This document shows positions 8,121-17,644 of a stretch of DNA of 64,000 nucleotides, one piece after another. A program made the translations under genes and the position numbers. Below the pieces are notes generated by a model, which was not told the DNA's origin, searched no databases, and saw only the letters and a program-made list of their open reading frames with translations. Within the stretch, counting starts at the first letter, position 1. Each line of letters opens with the position of its first letter. The stretch comes from Prevotella sp. P3-122 (GTDB lineage Bacteria; Bacteroidota; Bacteroidia; Bacteroidales; Bacteroidaceae): positions 36,640-100,639 of the forward strand of contig NZ_NPJH01000037.1 of NCBI RefSeq assembly GCF_002251365.1. The letters are read 5' to 3'.

Positions 8121-9710
8121 TTAGAACTCGCTCGTAAAATGGAACTTTATGTGCTCGAAGTCCTGCTGTGCCATGCTCAGCACGTAGCCTGAGTCTGCGA
8201 GGAACACGTCACGTCCCTCAATGTCCTTTGCCATGTACTGGTACTTGCGTTTCTTGAAGTTTTCGAGCTGCGTCTGGTCATCGGCCTCTATCCAGCATGC
8301 CTTGTGCAGGTGGACAGGCTCCCAGCGGCACTTGGCGTTGTACTCGTTCTCAAGCCTGTACTGGATTACCTCGAACTGCAGTTGCCCTACGGTGCCTACG
8401 ATGCGGCGCCCGTTGAACTGGTTTACGAACAGCTGGGCTACGCCCTCGTTCATAAGCTGCTCAAGTCCTTTCTGGAATTGCTTGCTCTTCATAGGGTCGT
8501 CGTTCTCGATATACTTGAACATCTCGGGCGAGAACGATGGCAAGCCGCGGAAATGAATCTGCTCTCCCTCGGTGAGCGTATCTCCAATCTTGAATATACC
8601 ATTATCGGGCAGTCCTACGATGTCGCCGGGATATGCCTCCTCGATGGTGCTCTTCCGTTGTGCCATGAACTGTGTGGGCGAAGAGAAGCGCACGGTCTTG
8701 TTCAGACGTATGTGCTGGTAGGGCTGATTGCGGACGAACTTGCCAGAGCAAACCTTGCAGAAGGCGATGCAGCTGCGGTGGTTGGGGTCGATGTTGGCGG
8801 TAATCTTGAATATGAAGCCTGTGAACTTCGGCTCTTCCGGCTCCACGGTGCGTTCCTCAGCCTTGGTTGGCTTTGGTGACGGGGCTATCTCAACGAAGCA
8901 GTTGAGCAATTCCTGCACACCGAAGTTGTTCAGGGCTGAACCGAAGAATACTGGTGCAACCTCTGCGCTACGGTAGGTGTCAACGTTGAATTCCGGGTAT
9001 ACTCCGTCGATAAGCTCAAGGTCGTCGCGAAGCTGCTGTGCCTCGCGCTCTCCTACATGCTCGTCGAGTTCTGCGGAGTTGATGTCTACGGCCACTTTCT
9101 CCGTTACGCGCTGCTTGTTTGGAGTGAAGAGGTTGAGCTGCTGCTCGTAGATGTTGTATACTCCCTTGAAGCGCAGACCCTGTCCTATGGGCCATGACAG
9201 TGGTCTGACCTTTATCTGCAGTTCCTCCTCAAGCTCGTCGAGCAGGTCGAAGGGGTCACGTCCCTCGCGGTCCATCTTGTTGATGAAGATTATTACAGGC
9301 GTGTTGCGCATGCGGCATACCTCCATGAGCTTTCTGGTCTGTGCCTCCACACCCTTTGCCGAGTCAACGACAATGATGGCCGAGTCAACGGCAGTCAGCG
9401 TGCGGTAGGTATCTTCGGCAAAGTCCTGGTGTCCCGGTGTGTCGAGGATGTTCACCTTGTACGGGTCTCCCTCCGTGCCCTCTGGCAGGTAGTCGAATTC
9501 CATTACGGACGTGGACACAGAGATTCCGCGCTGTTTCTCAATGTCCATCCAGTCGGACGTTGCCGTCTTGCGTATCTTGTTGCTCTTTACGGCTCCGGCA
9601 ACCTGTATCTGTCCTCCGAAGAGCAGGAACTTCTCGGTAAGGGTTGTCTTACCGGCGTCAGGGTGTGATATGATAGCGAATGTTCGTCTTCTTTCTATTT
9701 CCTTGTTCAT
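8121..9710 (-). CDS. prfC: Peptide chain release factor 3
   Basis: Translational GTPase that removes RF1 or RF2 from the ribosome after peptide release. The 529-residue protein has the P-loop [15 protein letters not shown] near the N-terminus, the switch [18 protein letters not shown], and NKMD for guanine recognition, with domains II and III following in the RF3 arrangement. The length equals that of E. coli RF3, and the start [22 protein letters not shown] is typical. It is the most distal gene of a minus-strand series starting with the LysE-type gene; rfbD ends 54 bp upstream. Confidence 0.97.
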   Translation of the reverse strand: MNKEIERRRTFAIISHPDAGKTTLTEKFLLFGGQIQVAGAVKSNKIRKTATSDWMDIEKQRGISVSTSVMEFDYLPEGTEGDPYKVNILDTPGHQDFAEDTYRTLTAVDSAIIVVDSAKGVEAQTRKLMEVCRMRNTPVIIFINKMDREGRDPFDLLDELEEELQIKVRPLSWPIGQGLRFKGVYNIYEQQLNLFTPNKQRVTEKVAVDINSAELDEHVGEREAQQLRDDLELIDGVYPEFNVDTYRSAEVAPVFFGSALNNFGVQELLNCFVEIAPSPKPTKAEERTVEPEEPKFTGFIFKITANIDPNHRSCIAFCKVCSGKFVRNQPYQHIRLNKTVRFSSPTQFMAQRKSTIEEAYPGDIVGLPDNGIFKIGDTLTEGEQIHFRGLPSFSPEMFKYIENDDPMKSKQFQKGLEQLMNEGVAQLFVNQFNGRRIVGTVGQLQFEVIQYRLENEYNAKCRWEPVHLHKACWIEADDQTQLENFKKRKYQYMAKDIEGRDVFLADSGYVLSMAQQDFEHIKFHFTSEF

Positions 9711-9764
9711 GTTGGGATTTGAAAGTTGAAAGTTTGTAGATAAAGGGTGGATGTTCTAAGATTA

Positions 9765-10622
9765 TTATTGGATCATCAGCTGCCTTACACATAGGGCGAG
9801 TGAGTCTTCCCAGTATGGCACCTCGATGCCGTATGTCTGTTTGATTTTTGTCTTGTCGAGCACGCTGTAGTGCGGGCGGTGGGCTGGGGTGGGGTATTCG
9901 GCGGTGTGCAGCGGCTTGACATGGCATGTGGTTATGCCGGCAAGGCGGTGTATGGCTTTTGTGAAGTCGTACCAGCTGATAACACCCTCATTGGAGAAAT
10001 GGTAGATGCCGGGCACTATTCCCTTGCTTATTGCCGTCATGATGGCCGAGGCAAGGTCGGCGGCGTAAGTTGGGGTGCCTACCTGGTCGAAGATTACCCC
10101 GAGCTGCTCCTTCTCTTTGCCAAGCCTTATCATGGTCTTGACGAAGTTGTTGCCAAAGGTGGAGTAGAGCCATGCCGTGCGGATAATCATGGTGCGGCTG
10201 CACTTTTCTGTTGCCAGCCTCTCGCCCTCAAGCTTTGTCTCTCCGTAGACGCTGTTGGGGCATGTTGCCTGGTCTTCCGTGTAAGGTGTATGGTTGGTTC
10301 CATCGAAGACATAGTCGGTGGAAATCTGTACAAGCCATCCGTTTCTGCGCTCAATGGCTTCTGCCAGGAATGCCGGTGCCTTGGCGTTGAGCAGATGGCA
10401 CAGGTCGGTGTTGCTCTCAGCCTTGTCAACAGCGGTGTAGGCAGCGCAGTTTACGATGCCGTCGATAGCGTTGCCGTCAACAAATGCATTGATGGCCTGC
10501 GGGTTGGTTATATCCAGTTCTGCCACGTCGGTGTTGAAGAACGTATGCTCTGGGTATTGCTTCTCAAGCAGCTGCATCTCGTTGCCCAGTTGTCCGTTGC
10601 AGCCTGTGATAAGTATGTTCAT
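9765..10622 (-). CDS. rfbD: dTDP-4-dehydrorhamnose reductase
   Basis: Final enzyme of dTDP-L-rhamnose synthesis, reducing dTDP-4-dehydro-L-rhamnose with NAD(P)H for cell-surface polysaccharides. The 285-residue short-chain dehydrogenase has the nucleotide-binding start MNILITGCNGQLGNEM, the Thr/Asp stretch VQISTDYVFDGTNHTPYTE and the catalytic YGETKLEGE (Tyr-x-x-x-Lys). rfbA, the first enzyme of the pathway, is elsewhere in the window at 20.9 kb and no rfbB or rfbC is visible here, so the pathway genes are scattered. Confidence 0.95.
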   Translation of the reverse strand: MNILITGCNGQLGNEMQLLEKQYPEHTFFNTDVAELDITNPQAINAFVDGNAIDGIVNCAAYTAVDKAESNTDLCHLLNAKAPAFLAEAIERRNGWLVQISTDYVFDGTNHTPYTEDQATCPNSVYGETKLEGERLATEKCSRTMIIRTAWLYSTFGNNFVKTMIRLGKEKEQLGVIFDQVGTPTYAADLASAIMTAISKGIVPGIYHFSNEGVISWYDFTKAIHRLAGITTCHVKPLHTAEYPTPAHRPHYSVLDKTKIKQTYGIEVPYWEDSLALCVRQLMIQ

Positions 10623-10666
10623 GTTATCGTGTATTATATATAAATATGTGTAATGATTGTTCCCGC

Positions 10667-11215
10667 TTATTCCTCGTCGAAGTCCAATCCTTCTGTCTTG
10701 TCCTTCTTGTAGTAGTCGGAAAGCATGCCGAGAAATGTTGTTATCTCATCTATGGCATGTTTGGTGTCGGGACTGATGTCCTTGTGCTGAAGCCGAAGCA
10801 TCATTACACCATAGAGGGCGTTGAGGCAGGTTTCTATCTCGGTTAAGTCCTTGTCACCGCGGTTGCGCAGCTCGACGATGAACGGCAGCACCTTGTAGTA
10901 CTCTGTATTATAGAAAGGAAATTTGGAAGACTGTAGCAGCTGCGCATGCAGTTCGGTAAGGTCCTGAACAACAATCTTGTTTATCTGGAGGTGTCCATGC
11001 TCGCGGCATCCCTCTTGGTTCATCATCCTTACCAAGTTGCCCCACCAGTCCAGCTCCTCCTCCTTTTGCTCGTCGTCAAGCTCGAATGAGTCTATGTATT
11101 CCTTTCTGATGCGCGACAGCGAGCAGCCGTAGGCTCTGATTATGTCCTCTACCTGCCACATGTAGAGCAGGTATTCGGCTATGGAATTTTTGCGTAATTC
11201 TTGTGCTATGAACAT
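10667..11215 (-). CDS. DUF4924 family protein
   Basis: Soluble 182-residue protein beginning MFIAQELRKNSIAEYLLYMWQVEDIIRAYG, which I recognise as the Bacteroidota-specific DUF4924 family. No catalytic motif, signal peptide or membrane segment is visible. It is mainly helical and ends with an acidic tail (KKDKTEGLDFDEE). In the genomes I recall it lies near housekeeping genes, as here with rfbD 44 bp downstream and a LysE-type exporter upstream. Its function is unknown. Confidence 0.8.
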   Translation of the reverse strand: MFIAQELRKNSIAEYLLYMWQVEDIIRAYGCSLSRIRKEYIDSFELDDEQKEEELDWWGNLVRMMNQEGCREHGHLQINKIVVQDLTELHAQLLQSSKFPFYNTEYYKVLPFIVELRNRGDKDLTEIETCLNALYGVMMLRLQHKDISPDTKHAIDEITTFLGMLSDYYKKDKTEGLDFDEE

Positions 11216-11294
11216 GTCTTGCGATGAATAATGTTATGTTGTGAGGTGGTGCGTCGCACGGCGGCAATAGCTTTGTTGCCGTCGTTGTAGCACG

Positions 11295-11960
11295 CTAATA
11301 GAAAGTATAGAGATTGAAGATGGTTCCTATGAGCATAAGCAGCGAGAAGAATATTACAAAGCTGCCAATCACCTTATTGATAATAAGGATGCCGTTCTCG
11401 TCGAACTTTCCTCTAACCTTGTCGATAAGCCATGTCAGTCCATACCACCACAACAACGCACCTCCCACAATGCAGGCGTAGCCAAGGGACATCTCGAAAT
11501 GATGGTCGGGAATGACAAAGGCAAACTGTGCAAAGGAGGCCATAAAGATGAAGATGATTAGCGGATTGGAGAATGTCACCAGAAAGGCCGTCAGGCCGTT
11601 GTGCCAGAACGTGCCTTTGTTGTTGCCGCTGTGGTGCATCTTCTTGGTGGGATTGTTGCGGAAGCAGTATATGCCAAAGACGAGAAGCATCATGCTGCCG
11701 AAAATCTGCAGCCAAAACTTATTGGTAGGATTGGTGATGAGATCCATGATGAAGCTCATTCCGTAGCCTGTTATCAGCGCATAGATGATGTCGCTTACAG
11801 CTGCACCAATACCTGTTACAAACCCATACCAACGTCCTTTCTTGAGGGTGCGCTGTACACAGAGCACTCCCACAGGACCCATAGGAGCCGAAGCAAGTAT
11901 GCCGATGATGGTTCCCTTGAGCATTACGCCTAATATGTCTATATGAAATGGAAATGGCAT
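11295..11960 (-). CDS. LysE family exporter
   Basis: Inner-membrane protein of 221 residues in the LysE/RhtB superfamily, which exports amino acids or similar small molecules. The start at 11960 (MPFPFHIDILGVMLKG) is preferred over an upstream one because it places the first helix ILASAPMGPVGVLCVQRTLKKGRWYGF, the family signature region, at the usual position. Six hydrophobic segments follow, including FLVTFSNPLIIFIFMASFAQFAF with the characteristic NP motif. The substrate cannot be read from the sequence. It is divergent from glucokinase across a 168-bp gap. Confidence 0.85.
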   Translation of the reverse strand: MPFPFHIDILGVMLKGTIIGILASAPMGPVGVLCVQRTLKKGRWYGFVTGIGAAVSDIIYALITGYGMSFIMDLITNPTNKFWLQIFGSMMLLVFGIYCFRNNPTKKMHHSGNNKGTFWHNGLTAFLVTFSNPLIIFIFMASFAQFAFVIPDHHFEMSLGYACIVGGALLWWYGLTWLIDKVRGKFDENGILIINKVIGSFVIFFSLLMLIGTIFNLYTFY

Positions 11961-12047
11961 ATCGTATGCAAAATTAATAATAAAAGTTGAAAATACGCCA
12001 TTGGAGGGAGAAAAATACATGATAGGATGACTTTTTTGCCCAAATCC

Positions 12048-12078
12048 TTTGGCTTTCGGGCTATTTTTACTATCTTTG
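12048..12078 (+). promoter_or_regulatory. Bacteroidota-type promoter of glucokinase
   Basis: A TTTG box at 12048-12051 and TATCTTTG at 12071-12078 are separated by 19 bases, the spacing of the Bacteroidota housekeeping promoter. Transcription should begin near 12084, leaving a leader of about 45 bases before the ATG at 12129. Confidence 0.75.
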
Positions 12079-12128
12079 CTTTCATAACACCTATGACTGT
12101 AAACTTAAATATAAACAAATAATTTGCA

Positions 12129-13106
12129 ATGGAAACACAATCAGTTTTGAAGCCGTATGTTATCGGCTTGGACCTCGGCGGCACCAATTCTGTCTTCGGT
12201 ATCGTTGACAGCAGGGGAGAGATTAAGGCTACTACTGCCATTAAGACGCAGGGATATGATAAAGTAGAGGACTATGTGGACGCTGCAGTCGATGCGCTGC
12301 AGATAATAATCGACCAGGTGGGCGGCGTAGAAAAGATAAAGGCTATGGGTATTGGCGCACCGAATGGCAACTACTATAATGGTACCATAGAGTTTGCCCC
12401 AAACCTGAAGTGGGCGCATAATGGTATAGTGCCTTTGGCCAAGCTGTTCTCCGACAAGTTAGGTGTGCCCGTAGCGCTGACCAACGATGCCAATGCCGCA
12501 GCTATCGGCGAGATGACCTATGGAGTGGCCAGAGGCATGAAGAATTTCATTATGCTGACACTTGGTACGGGCGTAGGCTCGGGTATTGTCATCAACGGAC
12601 AGGTGGTATATGGCAGCGATGGATTTGCTGGCGAGCTGGGACATGTCATCATGCGCAGAGAAAACGGACGTTCTTGCGGATGCGGACGTACGGGATGTCT
12701 TGAGGCATACTGCTCGGCTACGGGCGTGGCACGCACGGCAAGGGAATTCCTGCAGACAAGCGATGAGCCAAGCATCTTGCGGAATATTAATCCAGAAGAC
12801 ATCACCTCGCTCGATGTGGCTATTGCCGCAGGCAAGGGCGACGATCTGGCCAAGAGGGTTTATGACTTTACGGGCGAGATGCTCGGTGAGGCGTGTGCTG
12901 ATTTCGCTGCCTTCAGCAGTCCCGAGGCATTCATCTTCTTCGGAGGAATGGCCAAGGCGGGCGATCTCATTATGAACCCGATAAAGAAAAGCTACGATGA
13001 GCATGTGCTGAAGATATTCAAGGGCAAGGCACAGTTCCTCTTCAGCGGTCTTGACGGAAGCAGTGCCGCCGTACTTGGTGCATCTGCCGTAGGCTGGGAT
13101 ATCTGA
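12129..13106 (+). CDS. glk: ROK-family glucokinase
   Basis: Cytosolic sugar kinase of 325 residues that probably phosphorylates glucose with ATP. The N-terminal phosphate-binding motif is GLDLGGTNSVFGIVD. The ROK signature is seen in LTLGTGVGSGIVINGQVVYGSDGFAGELGH, including the catalytic and zinc-binding region ELGHVIMR, and the zinc cluster CGCGRTGCLEAY follows. These are the hallmarks of bacterial ROK kinases; no HTH domain is present, so it is an enzyme rather than a repressor. Its own promoter lies upstream and a strong hairpin terminator follows, so it is monocistronic. Other hexose substrates are possible. Confidence 0.9.
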   Translation: METQSVLKPYVIGLDLGGTNSVFGIVDSRGEIKATTAIKTQGYDKVEDYVDAAVDALQIIIDQVGGVEKIKAMGIGAPNGNYYNGTIEFAPNLKWAHNGIVPLAKLFSDKLGVPVALTNDANAAAIGEMTYGVARGMKNFIMLTLGTGVGSGIVINGQVVYGSDGFAGELGHVIMRRENGRSCGCGRTGCLEAYCSATGVARTAREFLQTSDEPSILRNINPEDITSLDVAIAAGKGDDLAKRVYDFTGEMLGEACADFAAFSSPEAFIFFGGMAKAGDLIMNPIKKSYDEHVLKIFKGKAQFLFSGLDGSSAAVLGASAVGWDI

Positions 13107-13126
13107 TGATAATCACTAATAACGTT

Positions 13127-13173
13127 ATGGAGCACCATCTGACAATACAAATGGTGCTCCATATATTTTTTTA
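13127..13173 (+). terminator. Rho-independent terminator of glucokinase
   Basis: A perfect 12-bp inverted repeat (ATGGAGCACCAT at 13127-13138 with ATGGTGCTCCAT at 13151-13162) with a 12-base loop is followed by ATATTTTTTT. The 190 bases from here to 13365 contain no gene I can support. Confidence 0.9.
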
Positions 13174-13365
13174 ACAAGCCTTTCTGGATACGTAACTATT
13201 CGGAAAATACCGTAGGCAGTACGCGCAAAAAGCACATAGCCCAGGGTAGAACGTAGCGGCACTCTGGGTGTAAGGTTATATCTGGATACAAATCCATACA
13301 CCCCGTATGCAACTTTAAATAATACAATAAAGTTCTTCCATCTACAATAAAGCCTTCCAATCCTC

Positions 13366-15123
13366 TTATTCCGCTGACAAATCAGCAACCATTTTCCTGT
13401 ACATGGCATACATTCGCGTGCGTGATATGAATCCTGTGAGCTTATTGTTGATGTCGACAATAGGGAGGTACTCGGCATTACATTTTTCAAACTTCTTCAT
13501 GACCTCCTCCATAGGCTCGTTGGTATAGAGCACTGCTGGCAGGGACACCATGAGTTGGCTAACCGTGAACTTGGTATACAGCTCGGTACGGAACACGATG
13601 TGTCTAATCTTTGTAATGTCCACAGAGCCAAGAAGGCGCCCTCCATTGTCAAGTACAGGAATGAACACGGTCTGGCTGCGGCTCAGGACATTTACGAGCT
13701 TGCCCAACGGCATGTCTGGAGCTACGCTGAGGTAGTCTTTCTCTATGATGCTGTCCATGCTCATCAGTGTCAGCGCAGCCTTGTCGGTATGGTGAGTGAT
13801 GAGCTTGCCCTGCCTTGCCAGTCGCATGGCGTAGATGCTGTGAGGCTCGAAGATACTCATCACCATCACGGACACCGTGGAGACTATAATCAGCGGCACA
13901 AACAGGGCATAGCCACCTGTAATTTCTGCTATAAGAAATATGCCTGTGAGCGGGGCGTGCATAACTCCTGCCATGACTCCTGCCATACCAAGAAGGGTGA
14001 AGTTCTTTTCCGGAACATATACTCCAATCTGCTGCATGTTCCATATTCTTGCAAAGAGAAAGCCGCCAAATCCACCTATAAACAATGAGGGTGCGAAGGT
14101 TCCGCCGCATCCGCCGGCACCATTGGTACATGATGTCGCAAACACCTTGGTGAGCAGCACAAGAGCAATGTAGACAACAAGCAGGTTGCTGTGACCATAG
14201 AACAGTGAGTTGTTGAGCAGCTTGTCCCAGTCGGCCTCGGTACGTCCGTTTAGCAGGATGTTGATGGCAGAGTAGCCCTCGCCATAGAGAGCAGGGAAGA
14301 GGAATATGAGCGAGCTTAGCATGATACCTCCCACAGCGAGCTTGCCGTAGGGATGATTCTTCATCTTGGCGAATATGCCCTCGCAGAATGTCATGGTACG
14401 AATGAAATATAGGCTTATGAAGGCGCAGAAAAGGCCAAGCAGCACGCAGGCTGGCACGCGCTCTACCTGCCACGCACCGTCCATGTGGAAACTGAACAGT
14501 GAGTTGCCTCCCATAAGCAGCCAGGTGAAGACATTGGCTGTGATGGTAGAGACAAGAATGGGTAGCAGGGAAGCCATCGTAAGGTCAACCATAAGCACCT
14601 CAAGAGTGAAGACAAGACCTGCTATAGGAGCCTTGAAGATACCGGAGATGGCGGCGGCGGCACCGCATCCTACAAGCAGCATGAGAGTCTTGTTGTCCAT
14701 CTTGAACAGTTGTCCGAGGTTGGAGCCTATGGCTGAGCCAGTAAGCACTATAGGAGCCTCGGCACCTACAGAACCGCCGAAGCCGATGGTGATGGCAGAT
14801 GCTATAACCGACGACCAGCAGTTGTGAGGCTTCAGTCTCGATCGCTTGCGCGAGATGGCATAGAGTATGCGGGTGATACCGTGAGAGATGTTGTCCCGGA
14901 CAATATGCCTAACAAAAAGCGATGTAAGATAGATACCGATGACGGGAAATACAAGGTAGAGCCAGTTGAAGGAGGTCACCTCGAAGCCTTCTGTCAGAAT
15001 GGCCTGTATCTGGTGGATGAGCGTATGAAGGATATAGGCAGCCATGGAGGCGAGGATGCCTATCATGAATGCCAGTATAACCGTCATCTGCTTGTCGGTC
15101 AGATGGGTTTCCTTCCATGCCAT
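13366..15123 (-). CDS. ClC-family chloride channel/antiporter with CBS domains
   Basis: Inner-membrane chloride channel or H+/Cl- antiporter of 585 residues. The ATG at 15123 (MAWKETHLTDKQM) is preferred over a TTG five codons earlier. Family motifs are GSVGAEAPIVLTGSAIGS (the GxGxE-P filter, with the gating Glu retained but Ala replacing the usual Gly) and GGTFAPSLFIGG. About eleven hydrophobic segments occupy residues 20-425. Two CBS domains follow at about 450-585 (MSMDSIIEKDYLSVAPDMPLG and LMVSLPAVLYTNEPMEEVM), which may bind nucleotide to regulate transport. It lies 70 bp downstream of the Sua5-type gene. Confidence 0.93.
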   Translation of the reverse strand: MAWKETHLTDKQMTVILAFMIGILASMAAYILHTLIHQIQAILTEGFEVTSFNWLYLVFPVIGIYLTSLFVRHIVRDNISHGITRILYAISRKRSRLKPHNCWSSVIASAITIGFGGSVGAEAPIVLTGSAIGSNLGQLFKMDNKTLMLLVGCGAAAAISGIFKAPIAGLVFTLEVLMVDLTMASLLPILVSTITANVFTWLLMGGNSLFSFHMDGAWQVERVPACVLLGLFCAFISLYFIRTMTFCEGIFAKMKNHPYGKLAVGGIMLSSLIFLFPALYGEGYSAINILLNGRTEADWDKLLNNSLFYGHSNLLVVYIALVLLTKVFATSCTNGAGGCGGTFAPSLFIGGFGGFLFARIWNMQQIGVYVPEKNFTLLGMAGVMAGVMHAPLTGIFLIAEITGGYALFVPLIIVSTVSVMVMSIFEPHSIYAMRLARQGKLITHHTDKAALTLMSMDSIIEKDYLSVAPDMPLGKLVNVLSRSQTVFIPVLDNGGRLLGSVDITKIRHIVFRTELYTKFTVSQLMVSLPAVLYTNEPMEEVMKKFEKCNAEYLPIVDINNKLTGFISRTRMYAMYRKMVADLSAE

Positions 15124-15193
15124 TATTTTAGCAAACAAAGCGTTGTCTTTTATGGATTGTTATTAATAATATTATATGTGTAGTTGCTCTTGC

Positions 15194-15763
15194 CTATTTC
15201 CTTATTATTGTCACCTCGCCATTTGCTGTCAGCTTGATAATGCTCGACGGGGTATGCGGCTTGTGTTCCTGCCGTCTTGTCCAGCAGACGTAGTCTACGG
15301 CATTGATAATCTCCTCGCTGATGTCGCAGAAGTTCTGTGCCGCAGGCTTACCGCTGATATTGGCGCTCGTGCTCACAATGGCTTTCTGATATCTGTAGCA
15401 GAGTTCCTTGGAGAATGGCTCCTTAGTTATACGCATGGCTATGGAACCATCGTCGGCAATGAGATTTGGTGCCAGGTTGACAGCGTTGTCGAGGACTATC
15501 GTTGTTGGTTTTACTGAGAGCTCGAATATATCCCAGGCTACATTTGGTATGTCACGGACATAGCGTTGAAGCCTTGACTCTGAGTCGACAAGGCAGATGA
15601 GAGCCTTTGAGTCGTCGCGATGCTTGATGTTGTAGACCTTTGCCACAGCCTCGGCGTTTGTGGCGTCGCATCCTATTCCCCATACCGTGTCAGTAGGGTA
15701 GAGGATTATACCTCCACGCCGCATGGTCTCAACGGCGTTTCTGATGTCATCTTCTGTTTTCAC
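15194..15763 (-). CDS. tsaC: Sua5/YciO/YrdC family L-threonylcarbamoyladenylate synthase
   Basis: Makes threonylcarbamoyl-AMP from threonine, bicarbonate and ATP for the t6A modification of tRNA. The GTG start at 15763 (MKTEDDIRNAVETMRRGG), preceded by an A-rich stretch, gives 189 residues, normal for the short YrdC form, and avoids overlap with the upstream beta-barrel gene. Family motifs are GGIILYPTDTVWGIGCDA, the KHRDDSKALICLVDS block with the conserved K-R and SKAL/ALI residues, and PIVSTSANISGKPA-like AIVSTSANISGKPA. The later insert domain of long Sua5 proteins is absent. It is co-oriented with the ClC gene downstream. No ATG is available at this position. Confidence 0.9.
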   Translation of the reverse strand: MKTEDDIRNAVETMRRGGIILYPTDTVWGIGCDATNAEAVAKVYNIKHRDDSKALICLVDSESRLQRYVRDIPNVAWDIFELSVKPTTIVLDNAVNLAPNLIADDGSIAMRITKEPFSKELCYRYQKAIVSTSANISGKPAAQNFCDISEEIINAVDYVCWTRRQEHKPHTPSSIIKLTANGEVTIIRK

Positions 15764-15812
15764 AATCTTTTTTTTCTGAATATCGCAAATCGCTATAGCG
15801 ACTGCTGTTGCT

Positions 15813-16439
15813 TTAAAACACCTGTATCTTGTACCCAACGGTGAGCTGCACCATGTTAAGAACCGAGTTTGGCAATATTTGCTTTGCCTTGTCGCTGTCG
15901 GGGAGCTTGTTGAGCTGGTAGTTCCATCTGGCATCAAGCATCACCTTCCCCAGTTCCAAGCTGAATCCTACTGGTACTGTGAGCAGTGAGCCGTGCAGCT
16001 CGTCCTCAATATCTACGATTTGAGATCTGTACTCGCTCTTGGCATTGAAGAGTTTTCCACCTGTTACACCAGTATAGAAGCTTAGCCAGTGTGTGGGGTA
16101 ATAGTGTAGGAGATATGAGGCGTTGATGTAGTCGAGACGATAGTCGTAAGGTCCGGCGTTCTCTGTTGTAACCCATGTTATGTAGGCATTCTTTGTTCCT
16201 GCATGAAGATATGCCAGCTCGACGTCGAATGCCAGTTTGGGGGTGAAGTATACTTGCATGGCTACACCACCAGTAAGACCTATTTTGAACTCTCCACCAG
16301 AGTGTCGCATGAATGAGCCTGCAGCACCCGCCTTTGGTATGACGAAGATGTCCCAAGGGACGCGCTCGTACTTGTCTGCAGCAGAGACTGTTGCCGTGGC
16401 TGTCATGGCAAGCAAAAGTATTAGTATGTATTTCTTCAT
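15813..16439 (-). CDS. Outer-membrane beta-barrel protein
   Basis: Predicted outer-membrane protein of 208 residues, function unknown. It begins at 16439 with a signal peptide (MKKYILILLLAMTATATVSAA). The remainder alternates polar and aromatic residues in strand-length blocks (AMQVYFTPKLAFDVELAYLHAG, YINASYLLHYYPTHWLSFYTGVTGG) and ends MVQLTVGYKIQVF, an aromatic-terminated beta-signal of the OmpW/porin-like family type. A Bacteroidota promoter lies immediately upstream. It precedes tsaC by 49 bp, and no substrate can be assigned. Confidence 0.8.
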   Translation of the reverse strand: MKKYILILLLAMTATATVSAADKYERVPWDIFVIPKAGAAGSFMRHSGGEFKIGLTGGVAMQVYFTPKLAFDVELAYLHAGTKNAYITWVTTENAGPYDYRLDYINASYLLHYYPTHWLSFYTGVTGGKLFNAKSEYRSQIVDIEDELHGSLLTVPVGFSLELGKVMLDARWNYQLNKLPDSDKAKQILPNSVLNMVQLTVGYKIQVF

Positions 16440-16460
16440 GACAAAAAAACTAATTTTATG

Positions 16461-16491
16461 CAAAGGTAGTGCAAATAGTGGACAAAACAAA
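16461..16491 (-). promoter_or_regulatory. Promoter of the beta-barrel gene
   Basis: On the minus strand TTTG at 16491-16488 is followed after 19 bases by TACCTTTG at 16468-16461. This is the Bacteroidota consensus spacing and supports the start at 16439. Confidence 0.7.
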
Positions 16492-16586
16492 ATTTAACGG
16501 CGTTTTTTTTGTTGTATCGCATCATACCTGTAATAGGTGCGCTATCTGTTTTTTTGTTTTGGGTGAGTGAAAATTTTTGGAATGGC

Positions 16587-16617
16587 TTTGTGGTATCGCC
16601 GTTTTTGATTAACTTTG
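16587..16617 (+). promoter_or_regulatory. Promoter of fmt, apparently leaderless
   Basis: TTTG at 16587-16590 and TAACTTTG at 16610-16617 are 19 bases apart. The fmt ATG is at 16625, only 8 bases after the downstream box, so the transcript should begin at or within a few bases of the start codon. Confidence 0.75.
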
Positions 16618-16624
16618 CGCTTAT

Positions 16625-17575
16625 ATGGAGAAGAAAGATTTAAGAATTGTCTTCATGGGAACACCTGAGTTTGCCGTGGGGACATTGAGAAAACTTGTTG
16701 AAGGAGGATATAATGTCGTGGCCGTCGTTACGCAGCCCGATAAGCCCGTAGGCCGTCATCAGGACACGTTGCAGCCGTCGGAAGTGAAGAAATTTGCGCA
16801 GGAACACGGACTGCCAGTATTGCAGCCGGTAAAGATGAAAGACCCGGAGTTTGTTGAACTGCTGAGAAGCTACAATGCCGACCTGCAGGTGGTTGTTGCG
16901 TTCCGTATGCTACCGGAAGTGGTATGGGCTATGCCGAGGTTTGGAACATTCAATGTTCATGCTGCGCTTTTGCCAAAATATAGGGGAGCGGCACCTATTA
17001 ACTGGGCTGTAATTAATGGCGAGACAGAGACTGGGGTCACTACGTTCTTCCTCGACCATGACATTGATACAGGTAGGGTTATCGCACAGAAGGCGTTCCC
17101 TATTCCCGATGATGCAGATGTGGAATATGTTTACGACGGGCTGATGGAGCTTGGCGCAGACTTAGCCGTCGAGACAATAGATATGGTTCTCTGTACCGAG
17201 GGTAATGTGAAGACCATCGAACAGAGTGATATGACTGATTGTGACAGCCTGCCCGTTGCGCCAAAGATTTTCAAGGAAACGTGCGAGATATGCTGGGAGA
17301 AGAATGCTAAGTCTGTTTATGACTTTGTAAGGGGACTAAGCCCTTACCCTGGTGCATGGGGAAAGGTAAGGCTCAATAACAATCAACTGACGCTGAAGAT
17401 ATTCAAGACAGCCAAGACTGAGCGCACGGCTAACGGTGAGCCCGGTGTCGTATATATTGAGAAAGGTAGGATGTTTGTCAATACTGGTGACTGTCTGCTT
17501 GAGGTACTGACCTTGCAGCAGTCGGGAAAGAAACGTATGGCAGCCCGTGATTTTGTCAACGGACTCCGCCTTTAA
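16625..17575 (+). CDS. fmt: Methionyl-tRNA formyltransferase
   Basis: Formylates initiator Met-tRNA using 10-formyltetrahydrofolate, needed for translation initiation. The 316-residue protein has the N-terminal MGTPEFAVGTLRKLVE, the formyl-transfer signature NVHAALLPKYRGAAPINWAVI (Asn-His-Pro region with Ser/Leu-Leu-Pro), and GVTTFFLDHDIDTGRVI containing the catalytic Asp. The C-terminal OB-fold domain is present (GLSPYPGAWGKV onwards). The promoter boxes end 8 bases before the ATG, suggesting leaderless translation. The def gene usually associated with fmt in other bacteria is not adjacent. Confidence 0.97.
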   Translation: MEKKDLRIVFMGTPEFAVGTLRKLVEGGYNVVAVVTQPDKPVGRHQDTLQPSEVKKFAQEHGLPVLQPVKMKDPEFVELLRSYNADLQVVVAFRMLPEVVWAMPRFGTFNVHAALLPKYRGAAPINWAVINGETETGVTTFFLDHDIDTGRVIAQKAFPIPDDADVEYVYDGLMELGADLAVETIDMVLCTEGNVKTIEQSDMTDCDSLPVAPKIFKETCEICWEKNAKSVYDFVRGLSPYPGAWGKVRLNNNQLTLKIFKTAKTERTANGEPGVVYIEKGRMFVNTGDCLLEVLTLQQSGKKRMAARDFVNGLRL

Positions 17576-17644
17576 CCCAACTCAGACAGTGACTGTAGGG
17601 GCTGCATGAATTATGAAATACGAGTTTGGTGCTGTAAAATAATA

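Noticed and set aside
9870..10643. 257-codon reading frame opposite rfbD
   Set aside because: rfbD is clear and complete; the antisense frame has no motif or start context.
13174..13365. A gene between glucokinase and the ClC gene
   Set aside because: Only short antisense frames are present and none has a start context or family similarity.
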